From NCBI GenBank assembly GCA_024690695.1, contig JAILOS010000077.1, positions 1 through 13,884 on the forward strand: a DNA stretch of 13,884 bases. Reading direction: 5' to 3'. The translations under genes were made by a program, and so were the position numbers. The notes beneath the pieces were generated by a model. The model worked only from the letters and a program-made list of their open reading frames with translations. It ran no database searches and was not told the origin of the DNA. Below, one piece after another: positions 5,745 to 13,211 of this stretch (positions are counted from its first letter, which is position 1; every line of letters begins with the position of its first letter). This DNA is from Oscillospiraceae bacterium. Its GTDB lineage: Bacteria; Bacillota_A; Clostridia; Oscillospirales; Oscillospiraceae.

Positions 5745-6101
5745 GTGGAGAGCCGGATGATGCAGAGTCTGCTGCTCGATTTCTACGGCGAGCTGCTGAC
5801 CGAGCGGCAGCGAAGCTGCTACGATCTGCACGTCAACGAAGACCTCTCGCTGTCCGAGATCGCCGAGCAGTGCGGCATCTCCCGCCAGGGCGTATGGGAC
5901 AACATCCGCCGCGCGGAGAGCGCGCTGCGCGAGATCGAGGAAAAAACCGGGCTGATCCGCCGTTTTGAGGAAAACCGCGCGGCGCTGGACGCGATCTGCG
6001 TCCGGATGGACGAGCTCGCGGCCGCGTCGCAGGGCGAGAGCCGGCGGCTGGCCGCAGAGCTGGCGCAGGAGCTGAGAGCGCTCCGGGAAAAGGAACTGTA
6101 A
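5745..6101 (+). CDS. ylxM: YlxM family HTH protein, SRP-associated
   Basis: YlxM is a small helix-turn-helix protein nearly always encoded before ffh in Firmicutes; in streptococci it has been reported to bind SRP components and influence the SRP pathway. The 118-aa product has the family core LLLDFYGELLTERQR (9-23) and an HTH segment NEDLSLSEIAEQCGISRQGV (31-50) like a sigma region 4, then a helical, probably coiled-coil tail. The start is taken as GTG 5745 with GGGAGG a few bases upstream; it places the conserved FYGELLT block at the usual distance. An earlier in-frame ATG (5718) has no ribosome binding site. The stop is one base before the ffh start codon. Confidence 0.92.
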   Translation: MESRMMQSLLLDFYGELLTERQRSCYDLHVNEDLSLSEIAEQCGISRQGVWDNIRRAESALREIEEKTGLIRRFEENRAALDAICVRMDELAAASQGESRRLAAELAQELRALREKEL

Positions 6102-6102
6102 A

Positions 6103-7488
<1,386 letters not shown>

Positions 7489-7512
7489 GCCGCCGCGCAT
7501 TCCCTTTACAAG

Positions 7513-7533
7513 ACCGGACGCGAAAGCGTCGGT
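7513..7533 (+). other. GNRA-loop hairpin between ffh and rpsP
   Basis: ACCG-G-ACGC and GCGTCGGT pair as eight base pairs with one bulged G around a GAAA tetraloop. No T-run follows, so it is not an intrinsic terminator. It could be a processing or stability element that lets rpsP-khpA be expressed at a different level from ffh. The rest of the 83-bp gap shows no good promoter. Confidence 0.35.
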
Positions 7534-7571
7534 ACAATATGCAAATTCATACATGGAGGTGACTATACACA

Positions 7572-7808
7572 ATGGTTAAGATCAGACTGCGCAGAATGGG
7601 CGCCAAGAAGGCCCCCTATTACCGCGTCATCGTTGCCGATTCCCGTTCTCCCCGCGACGGGCGCTTCATTGAGGAGCTCGGCACTTACGACCCGATGGCC
7701 GAGGGCGAGACCCTGAAGGTCAACGTGGAGCGTGCAAAGTACTGGATCGCCAACGGCGCTCAGCCGACCGACACCGTTCGCGGTCTGCTGAAGAAGCTCG
7801 AGGCCTGA
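7572..7808 (+). CDS. rpsP: 30S ribosomal protein S16
   Basis: S16 binds 16S rRNA in the body of the 30S subunit and helps its assembly. The 78-aa product shows the family hallmark start [20 protein letters not shown] followed by [21 protein letters not shown] (22-42), and ends with [12 protein letters not shown], slightly shorter than the usual 80-90 residues. ATG 7572 has a strong GGAGGTGA (7555-7562). It sits between ffh and khpA, as in many Firmicutes. Confidence 0.98.
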   Translation: MVKIRLRRMGAKKAPYYRVIVADSRSPRDGRFIEELGTYDPMAEGETLKVNVERAKYWIANGAQPTDTVRGLLKKLEA

Positions 7809-7827
7809 TAAGGAGAAACAACCCGGC

Positions 7828-8058
7828 ATGAAAGAATTACTGACCTATATCGTACAGAGCCTCGTCGATCACCCCGACGAAGTCTCTGTGACCGAGCGCA
7901 AAGCCGACGGCGAGACCGTTTTCGAGGTCCGCGTCGCCGAAGGCGATACGGGCAAGGTCATCGGCCGGCAGGGCAGGATCGTCAAGCAGATCCGCATTCT
8001 CATGCGTGCCGTCGGCCAGAGAAAGGGCAAAAAGATCTCCGTGGATATCATGGACTGA
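7828..8058 (+). CDS. khpA: KH-domain RNA-binding protein KhpA
   Basis: KhpA (YlqC) is a small KH-domain protein that in several Firmicutes pairs with KhpB/EloR (Jag) to bind RNAs and affect cell elongation and division. The 76-aa product is one KH domain with the RNA-gripping GKVIGRQG (42-49), whose GRQG is the GxxG loop, and the typical ending KGKKISVDIMD. AAGGAG (7810-7815) overlaps the region just after the rpsP stop, with a somewhat long 12-nt spacing. It is the last gene of the unit: rimM, trmD and rplS, which often follow, are not here. Confidence 0.95.
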   Translation: MKELLTYIVQSLVDHPDEVSVTERKADGETVFEVRVAEGDTGKVIGRQGRIVKQIRILMRAVGQRKGKKISVDIMD

Positions 8059-8062
8059 AAAA

Positions 8063-8093
8063 GCAGAGAGCCGCGCGGCTCTCTGCTTTTTTT
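8063..8093 (+). terminator. bidirectional terminator after khpA
   Basis: GCAGAGAGCC (8063-8072) and GGCTCTCTGC (8077-8086) form a perfect 10-bp stem with a GCGC loop, followed by seven T. Five A precede the stem, so the minus-strand RNA would also have a hairpin plus U-tract. It begins four bases after the khpA stop. Confidence 0.95.
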
Positions 8094-8116
8094 ATGGCAG
8101 GCTGTTCTTCGTCTGT

Positions 8117-8146
8117 AAAAAACGGGAAAGCGGCTTCAGCTCTCCC
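8117..8146 (-). terminator. terminator of murI-DUF1934 enclosing the stop codon
   Basis: On the minus strand GGGAGAGC (8139-8146) pairs with GCTTTCCC (8124-8131), eight pairs with one G-U, followed by G and TTTTTT (8117-8122). The 5' arm is made from the last coding bases and the TGA stop (8136-8138) lies in the loop. Confidence 0.8.
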
Positions 8147-8561
8147 GCACGCTGATGCGCAGCTTGTTGCGCGAGGCGACGGCGTGCTGCAGGTCCAGCA
8201 CGTAATCAAGCTCCGCGCGGCCGCCGTGCTCGTTGAAGGCGGTGTCGACCCGCTGCGTGTTCATGCCGAGCTGCGTCAGGCCGAAGGGCGTTTCAAACGG
8301 GAAGTAGTTGCGCGAGCCCTCCTTGAATTCCATGCGGCTCGTCACGGCGCCGACCCGGTCGACCGTCACGCCCTCGGGTCCGATCTCGAGGCTGGTGCGG
8401 GTGCCGGGCAGGCCGGTGAGCTCGGTTTCCCAGTACCAGAGGCGGGCGCGCCCGTTTTCAAACGAGTACATCCCGTCGGTGCTGAAATCGAGGACGTCGC
8501 CGTCTTCCCGGTCGCAGTCGGTGAGGCTGTGCAGTTCGATGATGACTTCTTTTTCTTTCAT
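8136..8561 (-). CDS. DUF1934 (YwiB-like) beta-barrel protein
   Basis: The 141-aa product begins MKEKEVIIELHSLTDCDRED and matches the DUF1934 pattern: a small lipocalin-like beta-barrel with YWETELTGLPGTRTSLEI (43-60), a VTSRMEFKEG strand pair (73-82), a PFGLTQLGMNT segment (92-102) and a C-terminal ALDYVLDLQ-like strand. The biochemical role of the family (B. subtilis YwiB) is not established. Its ATG at 8561 overlaps the murI stop as ATGA, so translation is coupled to murI. It is cytoplasmic, with no signal peptide or membrane segment. The frame stays open far upstream through murI, but that part is not conserved protein. The terminator hairpin is built into its last codons. Confidence 0.88.
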   Translation of the reverse strand: MKEKEVIIELHSLTDCDREDGDVLDFSTDGMYSFENGRARLWYWETELTGLPGTRTSLEIGPEGVTVDRVGAVTSRMEFKEGSRNYFPFETPFGLTQLGMNTQRVDTAFNEHGGRAELDYVLDLQHAVASRNKLRISVRES

Positions 8562-9373
8562 AGGCTCTCTTCCGTTGGCATCAGCGGGGCCGACAGCGTC
8601 TCCGGCGCCTCGGCCTGCTGCAGAAACAGCGGCGCAAGACGCTCGAAGCGCTCGACCGGCCCGCTCGTCAGGCAGCGGAGGCGGCCTTCTCCGCCGCGCA
8701 GCTTCCGCTGTCCGAGCAATTCGTTCATCTGTCTGGCGGCGCAGACGCTGGCCTCGACCAGGCGCGCCCGCCCCTCCAAAATCCCGTCCAGCAGCGGGGC
8801 GATCAGCCCGTAGTGCGTGCAGGCGAGCAGCAGCGTGCGCACGCCGCGCTCCTTCAGGGGCTTGAGATAGGCTTCCGCGGCCTCGCGCAGCTCGCGGTCC
8901 TCCGCGCCGCAGCGGCCCGCCTCGATCAGCGGGACGAAGGCCGGGCAAGCCCGTGAGATCACCTCGCGGCCCGGGCAGGCCTCCCGCAGCGCGCGCTCGA
9001 AGGAGCCGCTGCGCACGGTGGCCTCGGTGGCGATCACGCCGATCGGCCCGGTCTCCCGCTCCGTGCGGATCTCGGCGACCGAGGCTTCGAGCACGCCGAT
9101 CGCCGGGACCGGGAAGCTCTTCAGCAGCTCCGGGAAATTCGACGACACCGTGCCGCAGGCGGCGATGATCGCCTTCGCGCCGAAGGAGGCGACGAAGGCG
9201 AGGTCCTGACGGGCCATCGTCCTGAGCTGCGGGACGGAACGCCCCCCGTAGGGCGCGCGTCCGCTGTCGGCGAAGAAGACGAGGTTCTCCTCCGGGCACA
9301 GGGCGCGGAGGGCGCGCACGGCCGTCAGCCCGCCGTAGCCGGAATCGAATATGCCGATGGGTCTGGCGTCCAC
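8558..9373 (-). CDS. murI: glutamate racemase MurI, with an altered substrate-site motif
   Basis: MurI converts L- to D-glutamate for peptidoglycan precursors, using two cysteines as acid/base. The 271-aa product has IGIFDSGYGGLTAVR (6-20) with Asp10 and Ser11, APYGGRS (40-46), the first cysteine Cys73 in AACGTVSSN, the TEATVRS loop (116-122), Glu151, and the second cysteine Cys185 in LACTHY (183-188). Both cysteines are present, but the family motif after the first is normally CNT, with the Asn contacting substrate; here it is CGT. The usual Pro after CTHY is also Gly. The start is GTG 9373 with GGGAGGA (9380-9386); the ATG at 9380 is out of frame. It overlaps the DUF1934 gene by 4 bp and is read from a promoter at 9424-9452. 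A non-essential racemase paralogue is possible if another murI exists. Confidence 0.93.
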   Translation of the reverse strand: MDARPIGIFDSGYGGLTAVRALRALCPEENLVFFADSGRAPYGGRSVPQLRTMARQDLAFVASFGAKAIIAACGTVSSNFPELLKSFPVPAIGVLEASVAEIRTERETGPIGVIATEATVRSGSFERALREACPGREVISRACPAFVPLIEAGRCGAEDRELREAAEAYLKPLKERGVRTLLLACTHYGLIAPLLDGILEGRARLVEASVCAARQMNELLGQRKLRGGEGRLRCLTSGPVERFERLAPLFLQQAEAPETLSAPLMPTEESL

Positions 9374-9423
9374 GGTCCATCCTCCCTCTCTTCGTCTTTT
9401 CGGCGTCCGCCGTTAACTGTTGC

Positions 9424-9452
9424 AGTATACCGCAATTTATGCGGCTTGACAA
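9424..9452 (-). promoter_or_regulatory. murI promoter
   Basis: On the minus strand TTGTCA (9447-9452), 17 bp and TATACT (9424-9429) precede murI, with a predicted start near 9417 and a 44-nt leader. It is divergent from the plus-strand promoter at 9466-9495; the two -35 boxes are only 13 bp apart, so the polymerases probably compete. Confidence 0.82.
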
Positions 9453-9465
9453 GTAAAAAATTATA

Positions 9466-9495
9466 CTGGCAAAGCCGCCCTGTCGATGGTATAAT
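9466..9495 (+). promoter_or_regulatory. promoter of the four-gene unit ending in pgi
   Basis: CTGGCA (9466-9471), an 18-bp spacer and a consensus TATAAT (9490-9495) lie upstream of the 135-aa gene, with start near 9502 and a leader of about 58 nt. The -10 is perfect and the -35 matches four of six positions. An isolated TTGACA at 9446-9451 has no properly spaced -10 in this direction. Confidence 0.7.
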
Positions 9496-9559
9496 AATAT
9501 GGATTGAACAAATCCGCTTTCGGGCCGGGCGCCCGCGCGGAAAACCGGAGGTGTTGACC

Positions 9560-9967
9560 ATGACGATTGATCTGACCGAAAAAGAATTCCGGCGTCTGCT
9601 GGACATGGTATATATCGGCAACTGGATCCTGAATTCCACCCGCGGCGACGACCGCTTCGAGGATTACGACCTGCTGCAGGAGAAGCTCTTCGCCCTGTGC
9701 AGCGGGCAGGGCATGCCCTCGCTGGTGCAGCGCTGGCACGGGCACGTCTTCCCCTCCCGCGCCTATGAGGACGGCGGCATCCACGAGGCGATCGCCGATT
9801 ACGAGGACGCCGTGTTCTTCGACATCCTCGCCGAGGAGCTCGCCCGGCGCGACCTGGGGCTGGTGGAGTCCGACCCCGAGGATTTCACCGAGCTCAACGC
9901 CCGCATCGACGAGTATCTGGACGTGTTTGACAGCGACGGGCTGAACGCCGTCAGCGTGGATTTGTGA
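9560..9967 (+). CDS. conserved-looking hypothetical protein, 135 aa, acidic
   Basis: I do not recognise a named family. The protein is soluble, strongly acidic and mostly helical by appearance, starting MTIDLTEKEFRRLLDMVYIG and carrying a Trp-rich patch (YIGNWILNS, 18-26), a LVQRWHGHVFPSR segment (around 53-65), and acidic C-terminal helices ending in DSDGLNAVSVDL. The repeated aromatic/acidic pattern and its ideal ribosome binding site (GGAGGTG, 9547-9553) argue that it is a real gene. The chosen ATG at 9560 is downstream of the predicted promoter start, whereas the open frame before it overlaps the promoter. The GreA-family gene follows after 10 bp, so they form one operon. A role linked to transcription elongation is only a guess from position. 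Confidence 0.82.
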   Translation: MTIDLTEKEFRRLLDMVYIGNWILNSTRGDDRFEDYDLLQEKLFALCSGQGMPSLVQRWHGHVFPSRAYEDGGIHEAIADYEDAVFFDILAEELARRDLGLVESDPEDFTELNARIDEYLDVFDSDGLNAVSVDL

Positions 9968-9977
9968 GGGCTGCGGG

Positions 9978-10481
9978 ATGAACGACGAACTGACCCGGCA
10001 GGACATCAAAAAAATGCGCGAGGAGCTCGACTACCGCCGGCTCGAGCTGATGCCGGCGCTGATCGAGGAGGTTAAGCGCACCCGCGCCTTCGGCGATCTG
10101 AGCGAGAACTTCGAATACAAGGCCGCCAAGCAGGCCCAGAACAAAAACCGCAGCCGCATCCGCTACCTCGAGGGCATGATCAAGACCGCCCGCATCATCG
10201 ACGACCGCTCGGGCGCTGACGAGATCGGCCTCTACGACCGCGTTGAGCTCTATTTGCCGGAGGACGACGAGGTCGAGACCGTGCAGGTCGTGACAACCGT
10301 GCGCTGCGACCCGCGCCGGGGCCTGATCAGCCTCGATTCCCCGATGGGAAAACAGCTCCTGGGCAAGAAGGCCGGCGACCGCTTCACCGTCACCGTCGAC
10401 GAACGCTACAGCTACGAGGCGGTGATCCGCAGCGTCACGAAGGCCGAGGACGACGGCTCGGCTCCCCTGCTCTCCTATTGA
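9978..10481 (+). CDS. GreA/GreB family transcription elongation factor (probable paralogue)
   Basis: Gre factors insert a coiled coil into the RNA polymerase secondary channel and stimulate cleavage of backtracked RNA. The 167-aa product has an N-terminal coiled coil (about 1-75) with the tip motif GDLSENFEYKAAKQ (39-52); Asp40 and Glu43 correspond to the catalytic acidic pair of E. coli GreA (Asp41, Glu44). An FKBP-like C-terminal domain (about 80-160) includes ISLDSPMGKQLLGKKAGD. The coiled coil (ELDYRRLELMPALIEEVKR) and the NKNRSRIRYLEGMIK stretch differ from housekeeping GreA and suggest a second Gre clade. The start ATG 9978 has only a weak GAGGG, so coupling to the gene before is likely. 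The stop is one base before the next start codon. Confidence 0.9.
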   Translation: MNDELTRQDIKKMREELDYRRLELMPALIEEVKRTRAFGDLSENFEYKAAKQAQNKNRSRIRYLEGMIKTARIIDDRSGADEIGLYDRVELYLPEDDEVETVQVVTTVRCDPRRGLISLDSPMGKQLLGKKAGDRFTVTVDERYSYEAVIRSVTKAEDDGSAPLLSY

Positions 10482-10482
10482 T

Positions 10483-11826
10483 ATGAAGAGGACACGACTT
10501 TTTTGCCTCCTCGTCTCGCTGGCGGGTCTGCTGACGCTGGCGGTCGGGGCCGTGCTCTGGTGGCGCGGCAGCCATTATACGGCGCTCGGCCGCGCAGCCG
10601 CGCTCGTGAGCATCGCTCTGTTCGCGCTGCTGGGCCTGCGTTTTGTGCCGCAGTGGGCCGCCTTCTGGGGCGAAGAAGCTCCCGCGGCGCCCGACCCGGG
10701 CGGTGAACCGCCGCGCATGGCGCTGAAGATCGCGCTGGCGCTGCTCGGCTTCGACGCGGCGGTGCTGTGGCTCGCCTGGGTGCTGCGCGTGGCGATGGGG
10801 CATTACGGCGGCTTTGCCGAAACCCTGTCCTTCTGGAGATGCACCGACAGCCAGCATTATCTCGCGATCGCGGACGACTGGTACCTGTCCGAGGGCAGCC
10901 GCGACCGGCTGGTGCAGCTCGTGTTTCTGCCGGGCTATCCGCTGGCGATCCGGCTTTTCCGGCTCGTGACCGGCGATACGCTGACTGCGGGGCTCCTGTG
11001 CTCCGGCTGCTGCTTCGCCGGGGCGGGCGTGCTGTTTTACCGGCTGCTGCGCCTGGATCTTTCGCACGAGGCCGCGCTGCGCGCGCTGACGCTGCTGTGC
11101 CTGATCCCGGGCTCCTTCTTCTTCGCCGCGCCGATGAGCGAGAGCCTGTTTCTGCTGTGCTGCCTCGCCTGCCTGTACCTCGCGCGGAAGGGGCGCTGGC
11201 TCTTCGCCGCGCTGTGCGGGGCCGCTGCAGCCTTTACCCGCTCGCTGGGGCTGCTGGTGCTCGCGCCGCTGATCCTCGAGCTCGTCGCGGCCCGCCTGCG
11301 CGGGAAGCTCAGCGCGCGAGGCGCGCTCGCGGCCGCCCTGTCGCTGCCGCTCGTGCTGTGCGGCTTCGGCGCCTACTGCTTCATCAACTACCGTGTCTCC
11401 GGCGACCCCTTCCGTTTTCTGGTCTATCAGTCGGAGCACTGGAACCAGCGGCTGAGCTGGTTTTTCAACACCGCCGCCTATCAGACCGAGCTGCTCGCCC
11501 AGTCCTTCGGCAAGGACAAGGTCATGGCTCTCGGCCTGTGGCTGCCGAACGTGCTGGCCTGCTTCGGCGCGCTCGCCGTGACGGCCGCCGCCGCGCCGCG
11601 CCTGCGCGCAAGCTACGGCGCCTGGTTCATCGCGACCTACGCCGTCGCCGTCGGCGCGACCTGGCTGCTGAGCGCGCCGCGCTACCTCGCGGCGATGCCG
11701 GTTCTCCCGCTGGCGCTCGCGCTGCTTGCCGACAAACCCCGGCGGCAGACCGCGGCCTATGCCGTACTCGCCGCGCTCTCGGCGCTGTATTTCCTCGCCT
11801 TCCTGCTGCGCTGGCAGGTATGGTAG
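10483..11826 (+). CDS. PIG-V-like GT-C glycosyltransferase (mannosyltransferase family) membrane protein
   Basis: The 447-aa protein has about ten hydrophobic segments (near 6-27, 38-54, 82-104, 165-187, 200-214, 219-234, 239-267, 282-303, 350-370, and after 380). It resembles the bacterial PIG-V/mannosyltransferase family: a DSQHYLAIADDWY segment (122-134) after the second/third helices, where the conserved Asp-x-x-His-Tyr sits in an extracytoplasmic loop; VFLPGYPLAIRLF (147-159); MSESLFLLCCLACLYLARKG (218-237); FTRSLGLLVL (251-260); and a late SAPRYLAAMPVLPLALALL. Such enzymes transfer sugars from polyprenyl-phosphate donors outside the membrane. Substrate is unknown. It begins 1 bp after the GreA-family stop with no good ribosome binding site, so re-initiation is likely. 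Family assignment is by remembered pattern. Confidence 0.83.
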   Translation: MKRTRLFCLLVSLAGLLTLAVGAVLWWRGSHYTALGRAAALVSIALFALLGLRFVPQWAAFWGEEAPAAPDPGGEPPRMALKIALALLGFDAAVLWLAWVLRVAMGHYGGFAETLSFWRCTDSQHYLAIADDWYLSEGSRDRLVQLVFLPGYPLAIRLFRLVTGDTLTAGLLCSGCCFAGAGVLFYRLLRLDLSHEAALRALTLLCLIPGSFFFAAPMSESLFLLCCLACLYLARKGRWLFAALCGAAAAFTRSLGLLVLAPLILELVAARLRGKLSARGALAAALSLPLVLCGFGAYCFINYRVSGDPFRFLVYQSEHWNQRLSWFFNTAAYQTELLAQSFGKDKVMALGLWLPNVLACFGALAVTAAAAPRLRASYGAWFIATYAVAVGATWLLSAPRYLAAMPVLPLALALLADKPRRQTAAYAVLAALSALYFLAFLLRWQVW

Positions 11827-11867
11827 GCACAATTTGCAGAGTAAAACTATACAAGGAGGATAAAACC

Positions 11868-13145
11868 ATGGTCAAAATCGACGTTTCCGGAGCGAGACCC
11901 TTCTTTGCGGGCGAGGGCCCGGACTTTGAGCGCGCCGCCGAAGCGCACCGCATCTTCGCCGAAAAAACCGGCGCCGGCGCCGACTTCACCGGCTGGGCCG
12001 AGCTTCCGCGCCGCGTCCGCGACACCGAACTCGACGCGATTGTCAAAACCGCGGAGCTGATCCGCAGCCGCTCGCAGGCGCTGGTGGTCATCGGCATCGG
12101 CGGCTCCTATCTCGGCGCGCGCGGCGCGATCGAGCTGCTGCGTCCCCTGCCCGCCGAGGGCGACCCCCGCGTGTTCTTCGTCGGCAACGGCCTTTCGCCC
12201 GACTATCTCCACGACGTGCTGACTCAGCTCGGCGACCGGGATTTCGACGTGAACGTGATCTCCAAATCCGGCACGACGCTCGAGCCCGCGGTCTCCTTCC
12301 GCATCTTCCGCGCCCTGCTGGAGAAAAAGTACGGCGACCGGGCCGACGAGCATATCTTCGCCACGACCGACGCGCGACGCGGCGTGCTGAAATCCCTCGC
12401 CGACGCGAAGGGCTGGCCCTGCTTCGTCGTTCCGGACGACGTGGGCGGCCGCTTCAGCGTGCTGTCCGCCGTCGGCCTGCTGCCGATGGCCGTCGCCGGC
12501 ATCGACGTGCGCCGCGTGATCGCGGCCGCGATCGCCGAGTTTGAAGCGCTCGACCTGCGCTCGCCGGAAAACCCCGCCTGGCAGTACGCCGCCGTGCGCC
12601 AGCACCTCTATGAATCCGGCAAAACCGTGGAACTGCTCGCCTGCTACGAGCCGAGCTTCCGCTTCATGGCCGAGTGGTGGAAACAGCTCTACGGCGAGAG
12701 CGAGGGCAAGGACGGCATCGGCATCTTCCCGGCCTCCGTGGAATTTACCGCCGACCTGCACTCGATGGGCCAGTACATCCAGGCCGGTCCCCGGAACCTG
12801 ATGGAGACCGTCGTGCGCTTTCGGGAAGCCCGCACGACGTGCCCGGTGCCCTTCGAGGCGGCCGACGCCGACGGGCTGAACTATCTCGCCGGGCGCGATC
12901 TGAGCGATGTCTGCCGCGTGGCCGCCGAAGCCGTCAATGCCGCGCATATCGAAGGCGGCGTGCCGAACCTCGTCGTCGAGGTCGAGCGCCGCGACGAGGA
13001 GGGCTTTGCCGCGCTGGTCTGCTTCTTCGAGCTCGCCTGTGCGATCTCCGGCTACATGTCCGGAGTCAACCCCTTCGACCAGCCGGGCGTCGAGGCCTAC
13101 AAGAAGAACATGTTCCGCATGCTGGGCAAGCCCGGCGCGAAATAA
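11868..13145 (+). CDS. pgi: glucose-6-phosphate isomerase
   Basis: Pgi interconverts glucose 6-phosphate and fructose 6-phosphate in glycolysis and gluconeogenesis. The 425-aa product is of the shorter Firmicutes type (usually around 440-450). It contains the SIS-domain motifs VVIGIGGSYLGARGAIELL (73-91) and VISKSGTTLEP (130-140), GGRFSVLSAVGLLPMA (193-208), the QYIQAGPRNLMETVV block (302-316), HIEGGVPN (360-367), and the C-terminal signature FDQPGVEAYK (403-412) with the active-site Lys412. ATG 11868 has AAGGAGGA (11853-11860); the frame is open far upstream, over the glycosyltransferase gene, but only the part from 11868 resembles Pgi. It closes the operon, 41 bp after the glycosyltransferase gene, and is followed by a strong terminator. 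Confidence 0.98.
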   Translation: MVKIDVSGARPFFAGEGPDFERAAEAHRIFAEKTGAGADFTGWAELPRRVRDTELDAIVKTAELIRSRSQALVVIGIGGSYLGARGAIELLRPLPAEGDPRVFFVGNGLSPDYLHDVLTQLGDRDFDVNVISKSGTTLEPAVSFRIFRALLEKKYGDRADEHIFATTDARRGVLKSLADAKGWPCFVVPDDVGGRFSVLSAVGLLPMAVAGIDVRRVIAAAIAEFEALDLRSPENPAWQYAAVRQHLYESGKTVELLACYEPSFRFMAEWWKQLYGESEGKDGIGIFPASVEFTADLHSMGQYIQAGPRNLMETVVRFREARTTCPVPFEAADADGLNYLAGRDLSDVCRVAAEAVNAAHIEGGVPNLVVEVERRDEEGFAALVCFFELACAISGYMSGVNPFDQPGVEAYKKNMFRMLGKPGAK

Positions 13146-13154
13146 GGGCCATGC

Positions 13155-13204
13155 AAAACGAAAAGGGGCTGTCTTTTGTGAGACAGTCCCTTTTCGTTTT
13201 TTTT
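13155..13204 (+). terminator. bidirectional terminator after pgi
   Basis: A 20-bp stem (13155-13174 with 13181-13200, one G-T pair) with a TTTGTG loop is followed by T through 13204, giving a run of eight T. The stem base is A/T-rich on both sides, so it also works for the minus-strand gene that stops at 13212. It begins 9 bp after the pgi stop. Confidence 0.95.
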
Positions 13205-13211
13205 CGTTCGT

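Noticed and set aside
7505..7538. TTTACA ... TACAAT as a promoter before rpsP
   Set aside because: The spacer is 22 bp, too long for sigma-A, and the spacing is occupied by a hairpin; read-through from the ylxM promoter is enough.
8564..9452. Upstream extension of the DUF1934 frame through murI
   Set aside because: Arg/Ala-rich low-complexity translation in the wrong frame of murI. The conserved DUF1934 start is at 8561.
10435..11832. 465-residue minus-strand open frame opposite the glycosyltransferase gene
   Set aside because: Composition is extreme (Gln/Arg/Glu), as expected for the antisense of a Leu/Ala-rich membrane protein.
10767..11867. Long open frame upstream of pgi in the pgi frame, over the glycosyltransferase gene
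   Set aside because: The translation is Arg/Ala/Pro-rich with no family pattern. Real Pgi starts at 11868 behind AAGGAGGA, and the other frame encodes a coherent membrane protein.
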